Shown here piece after piece: positions 59,020 through 64,000 of a stretch of DNA of 64,000 nt. The DNA is taken from NCBI GenBank assembly GCA_033439265.1, contig JAVTVX010000013.1, positions 1,452,501 through 1,516,500 of the forward strand. The letters are read 5' to 3'. The notes beneath the pieces were generated by a model that saw only the letters and a list, made by a program, of their open reading frames with translations, had not been told where the DNA came from and did no database searches. Source of the stretch: Dillenia suffruticosa. Its lineage: Eukaryota; Streptophyta; Magnoliopsida; Dilleniales; Dilleniaceae. The translations under genes and the position numbers were made by a program. Positions within the stretch are counted from its first letter, which is position 1; every line of letters begins with the position of its first letter.

Positions 59020-60714
59020 TTCGACCCTCCTTCCCCTTCTGAACCAATGAACCATAAATCAAATGAATAAAATTTTATATGGTTGTTCAAATCAGCATAT
59101 TTTGATAAATCTTTAATTATATTATTAATATATTTTGATAAATCAAAACAAATATTGATGATTTTGATTTAAATTTATCAATATATATTAATTAATTGAT
59201 CAAGAATTAATTATATGTTGATTTAAAATTTAATCTATTTAGTTTATAAATCATTTGATACATCTATTTATTATTATTATTATAAAAAATAAGAGTAAAC
59301 ATACGTCCAACCATCACAATTTTTTTTCTCCCTTAGATGGTAGAAAGACTAGAAGGACTTTCGCTCCAAACATATGGAATAATATTATAATATTAGTAGC
59401 ATAATACTTTTAATAACTATTTTAGTTAGAACTATTAATTAAGGAGAGATTTAAGTATTAGATACTCTCATCTCCCCATAAATAGGTCTCACTACCAAGC
59501 ATGCTACGCTTTGAGTAGAATATTGGAATTTATGTATTGTGTGGCATTCAAGATTGATGGTGCTAAGTATGTCCCAAAATAATTAAATCTGTGGACTTTT
59601 AGAGATGATTGTGTGGTTTTGGTGTGTTATTAATTATAATATTAAAAATATAAATAATTTTTATTTTAAAATTAATTTTAAATTATTTTTAATGCGATAA
59701 ATTATTAATTACATCAGTACCATATATTAATATTACATTGGCGTTACATCGACGTACTTCCAAATTATTTCAATTTAAATGGGTTTGACTATTTCGTAAC
59801 ACTCACGTGGCAAGTCAAACTCCTTTTACTAAAAGAAAATTAAAACTAATGCAAAATAAAAATTATGTATATTTTGATGTTACAATTAGAATTTTACTTT
59901 TGGCATATTTAAAGTCATTGATAATTTTTTAATTTAAAAAGTATTAGTGTGATAATCATTTGAATTTCTATAAAGATTTTTTTATTTCTATTTACAAAGT
60001 ATTATTTTTTATTTAATTAAAATCATCATATGATAATAATATATAATAGAAATAAATTGAGAGATGTGTATGTTAGCTCAAAACACACCTTGTCCTCACC
60101 AGCATTCAGCAGCAGAAATGAAGTCACGAGACTTGATATTAGTTTATCTTATAAAGAAAGAAATGGTATTTTTTAAAATTTATGAGACAACTTGAATTTA
60201 TAATTAAGCACGAGTGTCCGGTTAATTTCCAAAATAGGTAATTGAGACAAAATGTTGGCAAATTCGAGCATAATATTGTTATAGTATTGCACATTCCTAA
60301 AAATATGAACGTGATTGACATGTGAAGGATTTTTTGTCCAAATTTAGATATTAATGAAGTGATAAACTTATTTTTTTTCTTTTTTCCTTAATATTTTAGC
60401 GCACCAAGACGGTCCCCCATGGTTTGCATGCCTTAATGATCGCGCTCTTGTTTGCTTCAAGAATCTTCTAATTCCCAAATTCACATACATTGATGAAAAA
60501 AGAATCAAGATAATGTACCCATAACCCAAGAGGGGTATATGAATCTATCAATTGTGTATATATATATATCCAAAATCCAATGACAAAAAAAAACGTGAAT
60601 TAATAAATAATTTATATCTTCACAAATGACAATACCCTAAAATTCAGGAAATAGTCTCTTTAGCTTCCCATTTCTTGTAATAAGAAAGAAAAATAATAAT
60701 CTCGCCAAAATATA

Positions 60715-61370
60715 TACAGTTTTTCATCAATTATAGCCTAGTTTACTGCTCTACAAAACTAGCTGTACAAAGCATTTTAATTTTGACTTCACCCACAAAC
60801 TAAATCCAATCACATCTATGCATCAGGTGCTCAAATCTCAAGCTCTACCTCTTCTCAACTTTGAAGTCTGCATTTCTATGTTTGATTTTGAGGGAATGGT
60901 TCATTACCACAGCCATAGACACCAACGTGTTTGGGAAAAAGTTGGAGAAGAAGATGAAGTGCTTTCACCTACGCTTTTGCTTTAGTTTTGGACCTCTCTT
61001 TTCACCAAGAGGAGAAGACCAAAACTTGTCTTCCCCTTCCTTCTTTCTTTCCTCGCTTGCACCACAGTACTAGCTCTCAATCTTCTGTCAGTTTTTCTTA
61101 TAAACTAACATTTTTCCTCGCTTGAGTTTGATACAGTTTTTAATAAGTTATAGCTTAGTTTACTTGGTGTCTATGGCCAATAAGAGTGGATCAATAATGC
61201 CCTTCAACAAAATTATCAGTACAAAGCATTTGAGTTTTGACTTCACCATAAACTAAATCTAATCACACGTGTGCATAAGGTGCACAAATCTCCAGCTCTA
61301 CCTCTTCTCTAGTTTGAAGTCTGTATTTCAATGTTTGATTTTGAGGGAGTGGTTCATTACCACAGCCATA
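60715..61370. repeat. Partial internal tandem duplication within unit B
   Basis: The segments near 60715-60925 and 61131-61370 are diverged copies of the same sequence, which occurs once in unit A (about 53590-53860). Shared landmarks are ACAGTTTTTnAT, GACTTCAcC and TTTGATTTTGAGGGA(A/G)TGGTTCATTACCACAGCC. About 200 bp between them (60926-61130) has no counterpart in unit A. Confidence 0.7.
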
Positions 61371-61450
61371 TACACCATCATCTAGTTTACCATTATATTC
61401 CAAATTTGTTTCCCAATACAACTTTCTTACCCACGACTCTTTTTTCAGAC
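61263..61450 (-). pseudogene. Unidentified coding-like exon remnant in unit B
   Basis: The minus-strand frame is open for about 60 codons: SLKKESWVRKLYWETN, then LEYNGKLDDGVYGCGNEPLP, QNQTLKYRLQTREEVELEI, CAPYAHV, stop. A candidate acceptor (TTCTTCCAG) lies just upstream. Composition and codon pattern look like a real terminal exon. Damaged versions occur at 53756-53880 and near 60840-60910. No upstream exon was found, and I cannot name the family. The resemblance of DDGVYG to the ODC motif DDGIYG looks coincidental, since flanking residues do not match. Confidence 0.4.
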
Positions 61451-61745
61451 TCTATTCTCTGGAAGAATATATTTAAATTTTCTATTTCTGTATAATTTTC
61501 TTCAGAGGATTTGTAGGATTTGTATCTCAAGCTCTCTTTCAATTTGTTTCCCCTAACCAAAGTGTTTGAGGATTTGTAGGACCCGGTGCTAGAAAATCAC
61601 AATATATAAAAACTATATTTGTATAAAAGAGAAAATCTAAAATGAATATTATTTTTCTATGCATGCTTTTGACATTAAAGGTAGTGTTTGTAGGATTTTT
61701 TTTTTAAAATTATAATTAAATTTTATGAAACATTATTATCTTAAG

Positions 61746-64000
61746 GTAGCATTTGTGGACAAATTTCCGTACCTCAATTATTAATTATGGACCACCCAAA
61801 TTTCCTAATTTAGTGGTCATCTAGTGATCATCTCTCTTCCTCTAATTTTGTGATCGAGTTTTAAATCTCATTAAAATAAAAAAATACAATATATCACTTT
61901 AATCCATTATACTTTTTTATCTTCTAAAAAACAATTTAGTGATCATAATTTCTTTCTCCTGATTTCATAATAAAATAATTCATTAAAGCAGACCTAAATT
62001 ATAATATAATTCCTAATTTAATAATTTAAAATGATTAAATATTTAATCATTAATCAAAAAAATAAAATCAAAAACAAAAGATATAATTAAATAATCAAAT
62101 AATTCATTAAACCAGACCTAAACTATAAAATAATTCCTAATCTTAATTACTAATCCTAAAATTAATTTAAATATCCCTTTTTTATTTTTATTTTGTTTTC
62201 TTAAAATTAAATTTGAAAATATGAAATTGAAGTTTCAAATAATAAAAAAAATAATATCTGAAAAAAAAATAATATTTGGAAAATCATTCAAAAACATAGT
62301 TAGAGGGGTGAAATTTTTATGTATCACAGATCAAAAACTTAGGAATAAAACCTAAGCAACAAAACTTATCCCCCAAGATAAGGAGCCTGAAGAACTAAAA
62401 GAAAAATGAGGTCAGAAATCATAATGAAAACCAGATAAAGTCGGTGCAGTTAATCTCAATAAATCAATATATCTTTTGAGCCATGAAAATATTTAAATAA
62501 TCAATATCATTTAATCAGATAAATTAATAAGATATTAATTTATTTATGAATTCCTTATTTTCTACATTGAACTTATTACATGGACACATTCTTTAACTTT
62601 TTCCAAAATATTGAACTTAACATAATAATATTTAACATAGTGCATGCACATAAATCAATTTATTTAGATAATTTTTTTTATTTATATTTTTCCAAACTTA
62701 ATGCATGTATATATATAAACTATATCAATGGTTAATATATATTTATATATAGAGAGTGCATAATGCATGCGCATGATATTTAACATAATGCATGCACATA
62801 TAAATCAATTTATTTAGACATTTTTTATTTCCCATTTCGAAAATATCTAACCCCCATCCATGTACATATTGTAGTAGTAAAACTGGGTGATTGGTTTCAC
62901 GAAGGAGAAATCTGATCTACACCACACTGATAGTAGATCAGTGGGTTGGTCCATTGGCATCTATAACAACAAAGCAAACTCACAATAAAAGAACAAGGCA
63001 GAAGATAATTGCTATTTATGATGAATAAAATTTCTTATGCTAGTTTTCAAGAGGTTTTCTTTCTTTATTTTTTTTAACAATGAAAACTTATCAGGAAAGC
63101 ACATTAAGCAAGACCCATTTGTGACCTCCAAACCAGTATAATTCTCGAGAATTGAATTTGGGGTTTTGTTTTAAAAAAGAGGTATATTTTGATATGATAT
63201 TCAATGCTTATGAATCAGTATTATTCATTATTTTTCTACAAGAAATTTATATTATTGTCATGTTTTTGTGACAATTTATTTAGAGAAAAGTGAAAAAATT
63301 GCTGGTGATTAACTTGCATCATAAATTTCATAATTGTTTTGACAAACAAAAATTACAATGTTGCACAAAATCATTATTCAATAATTAATGAAACTGAATA
63401 AAAAAAATAGTACACAACAGCAGTTGTGTATCTAAACAACTGTTATTTAATAATCGATGAAACTGAAAAGAAAAATAGTACACAACAACAGTTGTCCATC
63501 TAAACAAACCAACATGAAAAGAAAATTCCAATACTAGTTGGGATTTTGGTAGGTGACATAGGTGGGGAAGCCTTGCATATTAAAGCCATTAAACTTCGTT
63601 GCAGGCGAGGATGTGTAAGCACCCATGTTCTGAAACACAAGCAAATCACCCAACTCCATCTCTGGCAGCTCACATTCATTCAGCACAAAATCAAGCGAAT
63701 CACACGTCGGTCCAAACACGGTTGACTTGAAGGTAGATCCACCATGCCGATCACCGTCATCATCCTTCATAAAAAATGGCTTAGCCATCATAGAGCTACG
63801 ATCAAAAGCCGGAAGATTAAAGGAGCCATAAATCCCATCATCAATCCAGTACTCCATTGTACTCCCTCTCGATCTTTTCCCTATCACATTTGTAACCAGC
63901 GTAAATGCATTCTCCGCGAAATATCTTCCTGGCTCTGCTATGATGGACAGATTTTTCTCGTCACGAAAATAGGTTTCAACTCCGCGATTTATCTCGGCAG
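61746..64000. repeat. Tandem segmental duplication unit C (carries ODC-like copy 4, truncated by window end)
   Basis: From about 62025 it follows 54630 onward of unit B with few differences, e.g. 62401-63533 against 55003-56135. The first 280 bp (61746-62024) differ from the start of unit B. The unit continues beyond the window. Confidence 0.8.
63534..64000 (-). CDS. Ornithine-decarboxylase-like copy 4, 3' part only (window edge)
   Basis: The frame is open from the window edge to the stop, beginning within AEINRGVETYF and continuing through AEPGRYFAENAF, EYWIDDGIYGSFN, GPTCDSLD, NMGAYTSS and the C-terminal NPN. By eye the 467 visible coding bases differ from copy 3 at one position (63891, a synonymous Thr codon). 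The 5' half lies outside the window, so intactness is unknown. Near-identity to copy 3, extending through about 1.1 kb of 3' flank, implies a very recent duplication or gene conversion. Confidence 0.88.
   Translation of the reverse strand, partial: AEINRGVETYFRDEKNLSIIAEPGRYFAENAFTLVTNVIGKRSRGSTMEYWIDDGIYGSFNLPAFDRSSMMAKPFFMKDDDGDRHGGSTFKSTVFGPTCDSLDFVLNECELPEMELGDLLVFQNMGAYTSSPATKFNGFNMQGFPTYVTYQNPN

Larger units (their letters stand above)
54245..61745. repeat. Tandem segmental duplication unit B (carries ODC-like copy 3)
   Basis: It is collinear with unit A but longer through a solo LTR, a segment at 59211-60072, a segment at 54312-55675 and a partial internal duplication (60715-60925 against 61131-61370). 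Its part from about 54630 to 57404 continues almost unchanged in unit C. Confidence 0.8.
57496..63533. other. Spacer between ODC-like copies 3 and 4
   Basis: AT-rich upstream region of copy 3 and downstream region of copy 4. It holds the solo LTR (58247-59019), a segment absent from unit A (59211-60072), a partial internal duplication (60715-61370), an unidentified coding-like remnant (61263-61450) and several poly-T tracts. No complete gene is seen. Confidence 0.6.

Noticed and set aside
1..64000. CRISPR arrays, operons, ribosome binding sites, prophage
   Set aside because: Spliced genes and plant repeats show nuclear eukaryotic DNA. No regularly spaced short repeats were seen.

Overview
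This is nuclear DNA of a flowering plant, very probably a eudicot. Genes are split by AT-rich introns, intergenic DNA is AT-rich and full of (CT)n/(GA)n microsatellites, plant-type SINEs, hAT MITEs and a solo LTR are present, and every recognisable protein has its closest known relatives in plants. The species cannot be named from the sequence. All gene models were built by reading splice sites and translating by eye; no search was run.

Left third (1-28 kb): a conserved housekeeping block. NTAQ1 (N-terminal glutamine amidohydrolase; 6 exons, minus strand) lies head-to-head with a single-exon DTW-domain gene (tRNA acp3U transferase; plus strand). A villin of the VLN2/VLN3 type follows (22 coding exons, 953 aa, plus strand). 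From memory this matches Arabidopsis At2g41760 - At2g41750 - At2g41740 (VLN2). Splicing is unusual: a GC-AG intron in NTAQ1, and a U12-type intron plus an 11-nt microexon in villin. Villin intron 7 holds a young-looking SINE with 22-bp target-site duplications.

Middle (28-46 kb): gene-poor. It holds a 32-nt fragment of U2 snRNA, a second SINE, a remnant of a small DUF4535-like protein, one intact intronless gene for a plant-specific single-pass membrane protein (minus strand), and a decayed, internally deleted RRP12-like pseudogene.

Right third (46-64 kb): a cluster of four ornithine-decarboxylase-like (fold III, PLP-dependent) genes. A divergent plus-strand copy is broken by a 267-bp hAT MITE and an in-frame stop. 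Three minus-strand copies sit in tandem segmental duplications with spacings of 5.6 and 7.4 kb: the first has a 1-bp frameshift, the second is intact (422 aa), and the third runs off the window and differs from the second by one synonymous base over the 467 nt visible. All copies keep the PLP lysine, and where visible the glycine loop and acidic/arginine motifs, but replace the canonical HVGSG with HVGTK and lack the His of the usual YDHA segment. The cluster is therefore best read as a recently expanding, possibly neofunctionalised amino-acid decarboxylase family. This is the most interesting system in the window. I see no evidence for a wholly unknown type of system.
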